A DNA stretch of 40,780 nucleotides from Acidobacteriaceae bacterium (GCA_030041435.1 JASHNW010000051.1:1-40780); one strand, 5' to 3'. Shown: positions 27,044 through 35,626, counted from the first letter of the stretch. Notes: generated by a model not told the origin, from the sequence alone. Numbers and translations: made by a program.

Positions 27044-27715
27044 TTAGTTTGGTCCGGACTCGTCATCGAAGCCGTCGTGCGACGGGTGCGAACCGAAGGG
27101 GCCATTCTCCCGGTAATGAATGCCGTATGCGTACGTGGCGTCCTGGTTTTTCGTGGTTTCATCGCTGTATGCCTTCGCGTCGGAGATATCGCTCCTAATC
27201 GAGCCATGGACCGCCGACCTTGCTGCAGCCCGCGCACGAACGTCTGTCGCTCGGGACCCGCCCCGTGGAGCGTGTGCCTTGGAGGCGGACTTTGTCCTCT
27301 TTGCCGTGCCCGTCTGTGGAGCACCCCGCAATGGCGTCCTGGTTGGTGGAATATATTCGACAAGGCTTTCCCTGCAGGGGCAGTTCTTCTTTGCATGGCT
27401 CTTAAGATTCTTGGATTTGAGCCTTGTGCCACAGCGCCGGCATACCGTCCAGCCGGGGGGGAGATCTGTTCTTGTGCGAAACGGATGCGCGCGAGACTGA
27501 CTAGGTTTCGTTGGCGGTCTAGCGCGCCTAACAACGCTCTTCGGTTTGGAAACCATCCCCTCCAACTTCGGCGGTCTAAGTTCGGGGTGGATCTTTTCTG
27601 ATTCGGGCCGGCACGCATAACCGATCAGCGCGGCTGCCCTGTTTTGTGGAATTTCTCCTGAACCTCCGCAATGGACGCAGTCCGGGTTTGGCCCAACACA
27701 AGTGCATCGGCTCAT
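27044..27715 (-). CDS. Zinc-finger-containing protein of unknown function
   Basis: 223 residues. The N-terminus, MSRCTCVGPNPDCVHCGGSGEI, carries four cysteines (4, 6, 13, 16) in a DnaJ-like C-x-G-x-G zinc knuckle. A second motif, VCRRCGTRLKSKNLKSHAKKNC, is a C-x2-C ... H-x4-C zinc finger. Between and after them the protein is basic, rich in Pro, Arg and Lys, and probably disordered; the C-terminus is acidic and Gly/Asp-rich. The pattern suggests nucleic-acid binding (inference). Base and codon use are clearly less GC-rich than in neighbours, a sign of recent acquisition. No partner gene is visible, and I do not recognise the family. The antisense frames over the same stretch lack such motifs. 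Confidence 0.7.
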   Translation of the reverse strand: MSRCTCVGPNPDCVHCGGSGEIPQNRAAALIGYACRPESEKIHPELRPPKLEGMVSKPKSVVRRARPPTKPSQSRAHPFRTRTDLPPGWTVCRRCGTRLKSKNLKSHAKKNCPCRESLVEYIPPTRTPLRGAPQTGTAKRTKSASKAHAPRGGSRATDVRARAAARSAVHGSIRSDISDAKAYSDETTKNQDATYAYGIHYRENGPFGSHPSHDGFDDESGPN

Positions 27716-27839
27716 CGCCAGCGATTCTAGTCCCTGCCGTTTCTAAAGAACCAAGGAACTTTCGTATCCGTTTGATCGATTACCTTCTGTGGATCTGCGA
27801 CTAAGAGCCGTAGACTTGAGACGCGTTGCGGGGGCAGGC

Positions 27840-29099
27840 ATGGATCGCAGGAAGTTTTTGAGCGGAGCGGCGTCGGCGGTGGTGGCGGGTTCAGTCGCCT
27901 GTGCTTTGCCGGCAGGCGCGGAGGATGGGGCGCATGGCACGGCGGCGGGTTCGGGGCCGGATGCGAAGAAGACTCCGGGCGCGAAGCATCCGCGGGCGAT
28001 CACGATGTGGGAGTTTTCGTGGATCGAGAGGCGGTGGCCGGGGGCGGGTTTCGAGGACTGGGACCGGGCGCTCGACGAGCTGGTTGAGCGCGGCTATAAC
28101 GCGGTGAGGATCGATCCGTTTCCACATCTGCTGGCGGCCGATCCGCACAAAACGTGGCTGCTATGGCCGGAGTGGAGCACGCAATGCTGGGGGTCGCCAG
28201 ATGTGAACCGCATTGTGCTGCTGCCCGCGCTGTTTGAGTTCCTCGGCAAATGCCGTGAGCGCGGGGTGATGGTGGGGCTTTCGACCTGGTATCGCAAGGA
28301 CGATGCCGATACGCGGATGAAGATCACCGGGCCGGACGCGATGGCGGCGAACTGGATCCGGACGCTGGAGCTGATCGAGCAGGCCGGGTTTCTCGACACG
28401 ATCCTCTATACGGACCTGTGCAACGAATGGCCCGGCGAGGACTGGGCTCCGTTTATGAAGCCGCTGTCGTATGGGCAGTGGGATCAGCCGGCGTCGCTCG
28501 CGTGGATGCAGAAGGCGATTGCGCTGGTGCGGGAGCGCTACGCGCAGATGCCGCTGTTCTTCTCGGTGGCGACGGGGAGCATGGCGGCGTTCGGCGAGCA
28601 CGATCTGAGTTATTTCGACCTGCTCGATCCACACATCTGGATGGCGCAAACGCGGGACGGCGAGTTCTACCAGCTTAGCGATTACCACTACGAGCGATTC
28701 GACAATAAGGGCTATACGAATCTGAGCCTGAAGGCGGAAGGGGTGTACCGCGCGCGTCCGGACTACTGGCAGGACGGGCTGACGCAGGCGATCGGACAGT
28801 TTGCCGAAGTCTCGCGGAAGATCAAAATACCGCTGATCACCACGGAGTGCTGGGGCGTAGTGGATTACAAGGACTGGCCGCTGCTCACCTGGGACTGGGT
28901 GCAGGAGCTGTGCGTACTGGGCGCGCAGACGGCGGCCGCGTCAGGACGGTGGCTGGCGATGGCCAGCAGCAACTTCTGCGAGCCGCAGTTTGTGGGGATG
29001 TGGCGGGACAAGCTGTGGCACCAGCGGGTGACGGGGGCGATCAAATCGGCTGAGATTGCGCCGGAGCTGGGGACGGGGCGGCTGTACGCGAGGCTGTGA
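27840..29099 (+). CDS. Tat-exported glycoside-hydrolase-like (cellulase-fold) protein
   Basis: 419 residues from ATG 27840. MDRRKFLSGAASAVVAGS is a twin-arginine export signal. The mature part looks like a (beta/alpha)8 barrel of the GH5/cellulase-like superfamily: TMWEFSWIERRWPG, LVERGYNAVRIDPFPH, the DLCNEWPGEDW segment with the Asn-Glu pair at the usual acid/base position, and LITTECWGVVDY with a second Glu suited to be the nucleophile. These two glutamates are consistent with a retaining glycosidase. The sugar substrate cannot be told. It stands alone, divergent from the zinc-finger gene, with a second reading of the start (GTG or ATG upstream) unlikely because it would bury the Tat signal. 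Confidence 0.8.
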   Translation: MDRRKFLSGAASAVVAGSVACALPAGAEDGAHGTAAGSGPDAKKTPGAKHPRAITMWEFSWIERRWPGAGFEDWDRALDELVERGYNAVRIDPFPHLLAADPHKTWLLWPEWSTQCWGSPDVNRIVLLPALFEFLGKCRERGVMVGLSTWYRKDDADTRMKITGPDAMAANWIRTLELIEQAGFLDTILYTDLCNEWPGEDWAPFMKPLSYGQWDQPASLAWMQKAIALVRERYAQMPLFFSVATGSMAAFGEHDLSYFDLLDPHIWMAQTRDGEFYQLSDYHYERFDNKGYTNLSLKAEGVYRARPDYWQDGLTQAIGQFAEVSRKIKIPLITTECWGVVDYKDWPLLTWDWVQELCVLGAQTAAASGRWLAMASSNFCEPQFVGMWRDKLWHQRVTGAIKSAEIAPELGTGRLYARL

Positions 29100-29251
29100 G
29101 AGCAGAGGGATTGGCGAGGCAGAAGCGCCCTGGATGGACTCACTGCTGACAGAAAACATCCCCCTCGCGGCGACTCGCGTTGTGGTACGCTGATGCCGCG
29201 CCGGACAGAGGTTGGGGCCGGCCCCTCCGTGCGCCGGCGATGGAGGGTGGC

Positions 29252-29797
29252 ATGAATTCTGCCGTTGCATCAACGCGTTCCCGCGGATGGTCGATTTTTC
29301 TGGGGATTCTGCTGTTTCTGGCCGGAGTGTTGTCCATTGCCGCTCCGTTGTTTGCCGGCATCGCAGCCAGCATTTTCTTCGGATGGCTGATCCTGCTGGC
29401 CGGCATCGCGCATCTGGTCTATGCGTGGTCGGAGCGCGGCGCGGGTGCGGTTGCCTGGCAGATCCTGATTGGAATCGTCTATGTCGCTGCCGCCGTCTAC
29501 ATGCTCTTCGAGCCGGTGGCGGGAGTCGCTGCGCTGACGCTGGTGCTGGGCTTCTATATCGCTCTGGAGGGCATCTTCGAACTTGCCGTCTTCTCTCTGG
29601 TGCGACGGCTGAAGAGGTCGATCTGGTTTCTCGTTGACGGCGTGATCTCGCTGGTGCTCGCCGCCCTCATCCTTGGGCACTGGCCGTCGAGCTCGTATTG
29701 GGCCGTGGGCACGCTGGTCGGCATCAGCCTGCTGTTCAGCGGCATCGCGCGAATCAGCTTTCCCATGCGCCCAGCCGTTGCTCCCGTCCTGCCGTGA
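29252..29797 (+). CDS. HdeD-family membrane protein
   Basis: 181 residues from ATG 29252, with GGAGG (29242-29246) five bases upstream; an in-frame ATG at 29240 overlaps that ribosome site and is less likely. It has six predicted membrane helices arranged as three pairs (GWSIFLGILLFLAGVLSIAAPL, ASIFFGWLILLAGIAHLVYAW and later repeats). The DUF308/HdeD family contains the E. coli acid-resistance membrane protein HdeD; most members have no tested role. It converges on the membrane-protein gene at 29850. Confidence 0.85.
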   Translation: MNSAVASTRSRGWSIFLGILLFLAGVLSIAAPLFAGIAASIFFGWLILLAGIAHLVYAWSERGAGAVAWQILIGIVYVAAAVYMLFEPVAGVAALTLVLGFYIALEGIFELAVFSLVRRLKRSIWFLVDGVISLVLAALILGHWPSSSYWAVGTLVGISLLFSGIARISFPMRPAVAPVLP

Positions 29798-29849
29798 ATC
29801 GGGAAACGTTCCGATACGCGAGCGCTCCTGCTGATCGGAGGGCTCGCCG

Positions 29850-30836
29850 TCAGCTTGTGCTCGCGGGGGATGAGGCGTCCGGCGGAAGGCAGAGCTTCCA
29901 CAGCTCGACAAACGCGGCGACGCGGGCTACCTGGAAGAAGTCGGAGGCGATGAGGTAGAGGAAGGTGACCGCTCCCCACCAGAGGTAGAGGGGAGTGCCG
30001 TGGACGACCGACTCGAAGGGCAGCGGCGTAGCGGAGAAAACCATAGCGAGGACAATAAGCGCGAGCTTGACGATGCCCATGACGAGGTTGATTTCGACGA
30101 GCTTGGCGGTGAGCGGGCCGAGGCGAAAGCTGCGGGCGAGGCTGGCGGCAATGCCGCGGCGCTCGAGGATGGCGAGCAGCGGGGCGATGGAGAAGACCCA
30201 GCTGAGCAGCGCCCAGAGGGTGAAGATGCCGAGCGAGATGACGATGACCAGAGCGCAGTAGAGGACGAGGTTGGTCTCGCCCTGTCCGCCGTCGGCAGTG
30301 GGCGATGCGCCGGCGAGCGAGTAGCCGGCGGCCCAGTGGATGGCCGCGAACCAGACGGCGAAGGTGGCGCAAAGCGCGAGGACGCGCAGCAGCTGCAGGG
30401 TGACGCTGACGGCAGGCCGCCAGGGGAGCTTGCGATCGTAGCGGCACAGGACGGCGTTGCGGCCGAGCCCGGAAGCGATGGCAGCGGCGGCAACGGCGAC
30501 GGGGAAAATCCATGCGGCGGCGTGCAGGACGGGGGCGCGGAGGATCTGATAGGTTTCGGCGATCGAAAGCGCGCCGTTCATGGGCAACTGCAGGGAGAAG
30601 TCGAAGAGGCCGGTAGAGCGGATCTCGGCGGTGTTGAGGGTCCAGATGCGGAGGCCCTGCCAACCGAGCAGTGCGAGTAAGGGCACGCCGAAGAGCCAGC
30701 GCCAGAGGAGCTCGAGGGCGAGGAGCGAGGGGCGATGCCAGCAGGCGGCGAGGATGTGGACGAAGGATTGGGTGCCGCGCTGAGATGCCCGCGCATTGGC
30801 AGGAGACACAGTCGCGGAGATCGACGGATCGGACAA
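29850..30836 (-). CDS. Multi-pass membrane protein of unknown function
   Basis: 328 residues from a TTG start with GAGG 11 bases upstream; a GTG nine codons later (30809) is an alternative start. Five to six hydrophobic segments are visible, for example LLALELLWRWLFGVPLLALLGW, AAWIFPVAVAAAAIASGLG, LVLYCALVIVISLGIFTLWALLSWVF and VEINLVMGIVKLALIVLAMVF. A conserved-looking loop (LERRGIAASLARSFRLGPLTAKLVEINLVMG) separates the last helices. No transport or catalytic motif is apparent. It follows leuS on the same strand after 150 bases that hold several hairpins. Confidence 0.72.
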   Translation of the reverse strand: MSDPSISATVSPANARASQRGTQSFVHILAACWHRPSLLALELLWRWLFGVPLLALLGWQGLRIWTLNTAEIRSTGLFDFSLQLPMNGALSIAETYQILRAPVLHAAAWIFPVAVAAAAIASGLGRNAVLCRYDRKLPWRPAVSVTLQLLRVLALCATFAVWFAAIHWAAGYSLAGASPTADGGQGETNLVLYCALVIVISLGIFTLWALLSWVFSIAPLLAILERRGIAASLARSFRLGPLTAKLVEINLVMGIVKLALIVLAMVFSATPLPFESVVHGTPLYLWWGAVTFLYLIASDFFQVARVAAFVELWKLCLPPDASSPASTS

Positions 30837-30867
30837 AACGGCTGCGCCTCGATAGCATTCACGTCGC

Positions 30868-30960
30868 GGCGGATATGATCCGCCAGGCCAGGAGAGCGTC
30901 CCTCAGGGGCTAAAGCCCACCAACCTGTCACTCTCTCAACGGCGCGGCTGATGCCGTGCC
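30868..30960. repeat. Palindrome cluster between leuS and the membrane-protein gene
   Basis: Three inverted repeats: GGCGGA (30868-30873) with TCCGCC (30879-30884); GGGCTAAAGCCC (30907-30918), which shares the CT-AA-AG centre of the purF palindromes; and GGCGCGGC (30941-30948) with GCCGTGCC (30953-30960), one mismatch. They may end leuS transcription or be remnants of the dispersed palindrome family. No T run marks a classical terminator. Confidence 0.55.
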
Positions 30961-30986
30961 CCTTCAAAACAAGTTGGACTTATCTG

Positions 30987-33656
30987 TTACTTCACCACGA
31001 TGTTGACCAGTTTGCGGGGGACGAGGATGACGCGTGCAACTTCTTTCTCCGCGATGGCGGCGGCGATCTTCGGTTCGGCGAGCGCGGCGTCGCGGATCTG
31101 CTCTTCCGTGGCGTCGGCGTCGACGCAAATGACGGAGCGGAGTTTGCCGTTGATTTGGACGGGGATCTCGATCTGCTCTTCTTTGGCGAGCGCCTCGTCG
31201 AATTTAGGCCAGGGCGCGCGCAGCAGGTTGTCGGTCTGGCCGATGTGCTGCCAGAGCTCAAAGGCGAGATAGGGCGCAAACGGCGCGAGCAGCAGCGTGA
31301 GCGTGCGGAGGATTTCCGCGAGCACGGCGTCAGGGACTTCGCCCGCGGCGATTTGGGGCTCCGCGGCCGTCAGCAGGTTCACCAGCTCCATAATTGCCGC
31401 GATGTCGGTGTTGAAGTGCCAGCGTCCAGCGAAATCTTCGGTGATTTTGCGGATGGTCTGGTGGAGCTTGCGGAGCAGCGCCTGGGTGGTTGGCGACGGA
31501 CTGGCGGGCGCAGCGGCGCGGGTGGATTTTGAGCCTGCCTCGCTGGTTGCGGCGCTGCTGCCGTGCTTGATGGCGAAGCGATAGACGCGGCCGAGGAAGC
31601 GGCTGACGCCGGCGACGCCGTCCTCCTGCCAGTCGAGGTCGCGGTCGGGCGGCGCGGCAAAGAGCGAGTACATGCGCGTGGCGTCGGCGCCGTAGCGGGC
31701 GATCATTTCGTCGGGCGAAACGACGTTGCCTTTGGACTTGGACATCTTGGCGCCGTTGCGGATGACCATGCCCTGGGTGAAGAGGCGCCGGACGGGCTCG
31801 TCGTTTTCGATGAGGCCGAGGTCGCGCATGACCCTGGTCCAGAAGCGCGAGTAGATGAGGTGGAGGATGGCGTGCTCGACGCCGCCGATGTACTGGTCGA
31901 TGGGGAACCAGTACGCAACCGTATCGGTTGCAAATGGGGCCTTATCGTTGCGGGCGTCGGTGTAGCGATAGAAGTACCAGGACGAATCGACGAAAGTGTC
32001 CATGGTATCGGTTTCGCGCCGGGCAGGGCCGCCGCATTTGGGACAGGTGGCGTTAACGAAGGCGGGGATGCGGCCGAGGGGCGAGCCGCCCTGCTGCGTG
32101 ATTTCGACATTGTCGGGGAGCAGGACGGGCAATTCGCTGTCGGGGACTGGGACGATGCCATCCTTTTCGCAGTAGAGCATGGGGATGGGCGTGCCCCAGT
32201 AGCGCTGGCGGCTGATGCCCCAGTCTTTCAGGCGAAATGTAACGGTGGGCTTGCCAAATCCCTGCTCCTGGGCGACGGCGGCCATTTTGTGCTGGGCTTC
32301 CTGGCAGCCGAGGCCGCTGAATTCGCCGGAGTTGATGAGCAGGCTGTCTTCATCGGTGAACGGGAGCAGCGAATCGCGTTCGCCGTTTTCCACGGCTTCG
32401 CCGCCGCGGCGCGGGAGGATGACGACTTTGATTTCGAGGCCGTACTTCTTCGCGAACTCGTAGTCGCGATCGTCGTGGGCGGGCACGGACATGATGGCGC
32501 CGGTGCCGTAATCGAGGAGGATGTAGTTGCCGACCCAGACGGGGAGACGCTCGCCGTTGAAGGGGTTGATGGCGTAGTAGCCGGTGAACACGCCGTGCTT
32601 CTCGATGGCGCCGACGTCGCCGGCTTCGCGGGCTTTGCGCTGCTGTTCGAGCAGGGCGGCGACGGATTCGGCGAGCGCGGGGTCGCCGGCGGCCATCTGT
32701 TTGACGAGCGGGTGCTCGGGCGCGAGCTGGAGGCTGGTGGCGCCGTAGATGGTGTCGACGCGGGTGGTGAAGACGGCGATCTTATTGCCGCTGGGCTTTA
32801 CATCGTCACGCGCGGGCAAAATGGCGGTGCCGCTGCGGCGGGCTTTCTCCTCGTCTTCAGGGACGGTGCACTCGTCCGCCAGGGCGAAGTCGATCTCCGC
32901 GCCTTCGCTGCGGCCGATCCAGTTGCGCTGCATGGTGCGGACTTTTTCCGGCCAGCCGTCGAGCTTCGCGAGGCCGTCGAGGAGCTCCTGGGCGTAGCGG
33001 GTGATGCGCAGGAACCACTGCTCGAGGTCGCGCTGCTCGACGATTTGCTCGTCGTGACGCCAGCAGCAGCCGTTGACCACCTGCTCGTTGGCGAGGACCG
33101 TGGCGCACAGCGGGCACCAGTTGACCTTGCTCTTTTTGCGGTAGGCGAGGCCGCGCTCGAACATGCGCAGGAAGAACCACTGGTTCCAGCGGTAGTAGTC
33201 GGGCAGGCAGGTGGTGATTTCGTTGCGCCAGTCATAGGAGAAGCCGACGCGGTTCATTTGCCGCTTCATGGCGACGATGTTGGCGAGGGTCCACTGACGC
33301 GGGGGCGTGTTGTTTTTGAGGGCGGCGTTTTCGGCGGGCAGGCCGAAGGCGTCCCAGCCCATGGGGTGGAGGACGTTGTAGCCCTGCATCCACATATAGC
33401 GGGCGAGGGTGTCGCCGATGGAATAGTTGCGGACGTGGCCCATGTGGAGCTGGCCAGAGGGGTACGGCAGCATCTCAAGGACGTAGTATTTGGGCTTCGC
33501 GGAAGGGTACGGCTCGGCAGCATAGAGATCGGGTTGCTCGGCCCAGCGCTCGGCCCAGCGCGCCTCGATGTCGGCGGGGTTGTAACGGAGGTCCTGAAGT
33601 GCGGCATCTCCGCCAGCCGCCTGGGTGACGGCTTCCGAGTTTTCGGTTGTGGCCAT
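30987..33656 (-). CDS. leuS: Leucyl-tRNA synthetase
   Basis: 889 residues, full length for bacterial LeuRS. It charges tRNA-Leu and edits mischarged tRNA. The class I signatures are HMGH (71-74, in PSGQLHMGHVRNYSIGD) and KMSKS (in GAKMSKSKGNVVSPDE). The CP1 editing domain, with the FTTRVDTIYGATSL and PAHDDRDYEFA blocks, lies between them, and a zinc-knuckle-like CPLCATV segment and CPKCGGPA pair are present. The start ATG 33656 has no Shine-Dalgarno. TACAAT on the minus strand (plus 33667-33672) lies 10 bases upstream, so the leader is probably only a few bases long. That box overlaps the edge of the heptamer array at 33670. Confidence 0.98.
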   Translation of the reverse strand: MATTENSEAVTQAAGGDAALQDLRYNPADIEARWAERWAEQPDLYAAEPYPSAKPKYYVLEMLPYPSGQLHMGHVRNYSIGDTLARYMWMQGYNVLHPMGWDAFGLPAENAALKNNTPPRQWTLANIVAMKRQMNRVGFSYDWRNEITTCLPDYYRWNQWFFLRMFERGLAYRKKSKVNWCPLCATVLANEQVVNGCCWRHDEQIVEQRDLEQWFLRITRYAQELLDGLAKLDGWPEKVRTMQRNWIGRSEGAEIDFALADECTVPEDEEKARRSGTAILPARDDVKPSGNKIAVFTTRVDTIYGATSLQLAPEHPLVKQMAAGDPALAESVAALLEQQRKAREAGDVGAIEKHGVFTGYYAINPFNGERLPVWVGNYILLDYGTGAIMSVPAHDDRDYEFAKKYGLEIKVVILPRRGGEAVENGERDSLLPFTDEDSLLINSGEFSGLGCQEAQHKMAAVAQEQGFGKPTVTFRLKDWGISRQRYWGTPIPMLYCEKDGIVPVPDSELPVLLPDNVEITQQGGSPLGRIPAFVNATCPKCGGPARRETDTMDTFVDSSWYFYRYTDARNDKAPFATDTVAYWFPIDQYIGGVEHAILHLIYSRFWTRVMRDLGLIENDEPVRRLFTQGMVIRNGAKMSKSKGNVVSPDEMIARYGADATRMYSLFAAPPDRDLDWQEDGVAGVSRFLGRVYRFAIKHGSSAATSEAGSKSTRAAAPASPSPTTQALLRKLHQTIRKITEDFAGRWHFNTDIAAIMELVNLLTAAEPQIAAGEVPDAVLAEILRTLTLLLAPFAPYLAFELWQHIGQTDNLLRAPWPKFDEALAKEEQIEIPVQINGKLRSVICVDADATEEQIRDAALAEPKIAAAIAEKEVARVILVPRKLVNIVVK

Positions 33657-33669
33657 CTCAGTCTCGATT

Positions 33670-33704
33670 GTAGCTGGCAGCGCGTAGCTGGTAGCTGGTA
33701 GTCC
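33670..33704. repeat. Solo 7-bp tandem array (GTAGCTG type)
   Basis: Five heptamers in register between leuS and nfo: GTAGCTG, GCAGCGC, GTAGCTG twice, and GTAGTCC. The unit differs from the GGGTATA arrays but has the same 7-bp period, the same length (35 bases) as the one at 2282, and an intergenic site. It overlaps the presumed leuS promoter. It may be a relic of a heptamer-bounded element of another repeat type (inference). Confidence 0.7.
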
Positions 33705-33729
33705 GAAGTCGTTGATTCCGCGATGTCGG

Positions 33730-34656
33730 CTACCGGCCGCGAGCTGTTGGCTTTGGCCGCTGTTTGGGATTTGGATGCGCTTCCACCATGGAAAGCATCA
33801 TGGCGAGGTTGCGGCGGTCGTCATCTTCCTCATCCACCGGGGTTTCGGCGATGAAGGCGCAGTGGGCGAAGCGGGGGTCGTTGAGCAGGCGGCGGAAAGG
33901 CGCGAGGCCGAGGGTTCCCTGGCCGATGTGCTGATGGCGATCGAGTTTGGAGCCGCGCGGGGCTTTGGCGTCGTTCATGTGCCAGACGCGGACGGCTTTG
34001 AGGCCGATGGTGTTTGCGATGAGGGCGATGGTTTCTTCGTAGCCGGGCGCGGTGACGAGGTCGTAGCCAGCGACATGGCAGTGGCAGGTGTCGAGGCAGG
34101 CGCCGACGGGGACGAGGGGGCGCAGGCGATGCAGGAGGGCGGCGACCTGTTCGAAGCTGCCGCCGAGGGAGAATTCGGCTCCGGCGGTGTTTTCGATGAG
34201 GATGCGGAAGCCGCAGTCGCTCCGGGGGCTGGATTCGTTGCCCAGGTCAAGTCCATCGGCAGCCTGTGCGATGCTGTCGGCGGCGCGGGCGAGACCTTCT
34301 TCGCGGGTGAGGCCGCGCCAGGAGCCGGGATGGAGAACGAGATATTCAGCGCCGAGAGCGAGAGCGCGTTCGATCTCGCCGCGAAAGGCGGCGATGGATT
34401 TATGGCGGACGAGGGCGGACTGGCTGCAGAGGTTGACCAGGTAGCTGGTGTGGATGACGAGGGGCGCGCAATCGAATTGGCGGCGGAGGCGGCGCATTTG
34501 GTCGCAGTGGGAGGGGTCGAGCTGGGCCGCGCGCCACATGCGGGGACTCGAGGAGAAGATCTGGAGGGTGTTGGCGCCGATCTGGTGGGCGCGCTCGGCG
34601 GCGCGGAAGACGCCGCCCGAGGTGGAGAGATGGATGCCGATGCGGGGGGTGGTCAT
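33730..34656 (-). CDS. nfo: Endonuclease IV (AP endonuclease)
   Basis: 308 residues from ATG 34656; the frame is open further but the domain begins at MTTPRIGIHLSTSGG. It is a TIM-barrel enzyme with three metal ions that cuts DNA 5' to abasic sites in base-excision repair. Family blocks: GANTLQIFSSSPRMWR, VIHTSYLVNL, LVLHPGSWRG, RILIENTAG with the metal-binding Glu, CLDTCHCHVAGYD and WHMNDAKAPRGSKLDRHQHIGQG with the His/Asp ligands, and the final FIAETPV. TACACT (minus; plus 34667-34672) lies 10 bases before the ATG, again suggesting a short leader. The C-terminus (KQRPKPTARGR) is basic. It points into the 3' side of the heptamer array. Confidence 0.93.
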   Translation of the reverse strand: MTTPRIGIHLSTSGGVFRAAERAHQIGANTLQIFSSSPRMWRAAQLDPSHCDQMRRLRRQFDCAPLVIHTSYLVNLCSQSALVRHKSIAAFRGEIERALALGAEYLVLHPGSWRGLTREEGLARAADSIAQAADGLDLGNESSPRSDCGFRILIENTAGAEFSLGGSFEQVAALLHRLRPLVPVGACLDTCHCHVAGYDLVTAPGYEETIALIANTIGLKAVRVWHMNDAKAPRGSKLDRHQHIGQGTLGLAPFRRLLNDPRFAHCAFIAETPVDEEDDDRRNLAMMLSMVEAHPNPKQRPKPTARGR

Positions 34657-34756
34657 GGCCGCGTCCAGTGTAAGGGGGGCGCATGCAGCGGAGGGGGTCC
34701 GGCATACAATCGGCACACGGCAGGCAGAGGGCAGTTGCACGGAAAGGGCACAACGC

Positions 34757-35248
34757 ATGATTGCAGGGATGGGTCTGGCACTGTTTACCGAGGCGCATGT
34801 GGCGATCAGCCTGATCGGCATCGGGTCAGGGTTTGCGATGGCGCTGGGGATGCTTCGCGGGCGGCGCTATCCGGTGACGACGGCGCTGTTTCTGATTACG
34901 ACGGCGCTGACCAGCATTACGGGGTTCCTGTTCCCGTTCAGGAGGGTGACGCCGGGGATTGTGATCGGGATTTTGTCGATTGTTGCGCTGATTTTTGCGG
35001 TGGGGGCGCGGTACGTAGGGCGCCTTGAGGGCGGTTGGCGCGCGACCTGGGTGGTGACGGCGATGCTGGCGCTCTATCTGAACTTCTTTGTGTTCCTCGT
35101 GCAGCTGTTCGAAAAGACACCGTCGCTGGCGGCCATGGCGGCGCGGCAGAAGGAAACGGTGTTTGCCGGGGCGCAGCTGGCGGCGCTGGCGGCGTTTCTG
35201 CTGTGGACGGTGCTGGCGATGAGGAGGTTCAAGGTGGAGAGCGTTTGA
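34757..35248 (+). CDS. Small four-helix membrane protein of unknown function
   Basis: 163 residues from ATG 34757. Four membrane helices are visible: HVAISLIGIGSGFAMALGML, YPVTTALFLITTALTSITGFL, VIGILSIVALIFAVGARYV and TWVVTAMLALYLNFFVFLVQLF, plus a C-terminal hydrophobic stretch (LAALAAFLLWTVLAM). A good -10 box TACAAT (34705-34710) gives a leader of about 40 bases. Similar short membrane proteins are common in Acidobacteria and Proteobacteria, with no tested function. It is divergent from nfo. Confidence 0.78.
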   Translation: MIAGMGLALFTEAHVAISLIGIGSGFAMALGMLRGRRYPVTTALFLITTALTSITGFLFPFRRVTPGIVIGILSIVALIFAVGARYVGRLEGGWRATWVVTAMLALYLNFFVFLVQLFEKTPSLAAMAARQKETVFAGAQLAALAAFLLWTVLAMRRFKVESV

Positions 35249-35316
35249 GGGGGCGAATTGCTCGTTTTCCAGCCAGGTGGTTACGACGGGTAGTTGTGTG
35301 AAGGCAGCATCTTGGA

Positions 35317-35334
35317 TCATAATGATCATTATGA
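35317..35334 (+). promoter_or_regulatory. Operator/promoter of the Phd-PIN cassette
   Basis: TCATAATGATCATTATGA is a perfect 18-bp palindrome. It covers a near-consensus -10 box CATAAT (35318-35323), with TTGTGT (35294-35299) 18 bases upstream as a possible -35. Binding of the antitoxin here would block the promoter. The AT-rich palindrome stands out in this GC-rich sequence. Confidence 0.75.
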
Positions 35335-35356
35335 CCGTGTCGATTATGGAGATGCC

Positions 35357-35626
35357 ATGGTAAACGAAGTGACAGCCGTTAGCTTTCGGCAGAATCTTGG
35401 CGAGATGCTCAACCAGGTGCAATATCGCCGCGACAGCATCGTGATCAACAAGGATGGAAAACCAGTCGCGGTTCTGGTGGATGCGGAGTTGTTTGGCAGA
35501 ATCCGGCGTTTACGGCGCCTGTTCGACGATCTCAGCGGAAAAATAGCAGAGGCCTACGTGGATGTTCCCGAGAGCGAGGGGATTGCGGAGATTGAGGCAG
35601 CGGTGGCGGCAGAACGGGCGAGCTGA
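35357..35626 (+). CDS. Phd/YefM-type antitoxin
   Basis: 89 residues. The N-terminal NEVTAVSFRQNLGEMLNQVQYRRDSIVINKDGKPVAVLVDAELFGRI is the Phd/YefM DNA-binding fold. A helical C-terminal part, LRRLFDDLSGKIAEAYVDVPESEGIAEIEAAVAAE, would bind the toxin. GGAGA lies about 7 bases before the ATG. The 18-bp palindrome 23 bases upstream is its likely operator. The stop overlaps the toxin ATG by one base. Confidence 0.92.
   Translation: MVNEVTAVSFRQNLGEMLNQVQYRRDSIVINKDGKPVAVLVDAELFGRIRRLRRLFDDLSGKIAEAYVDVPESEGIAEIEAAVAAERAS

Noticed and set aside
27120-27500. Plus-strand frames opposite the zinc-finger gene
   Set aside because: They lack motifs and ribosome sites, while the minus-strand frame has two zinc-binding motifs and a proper start.
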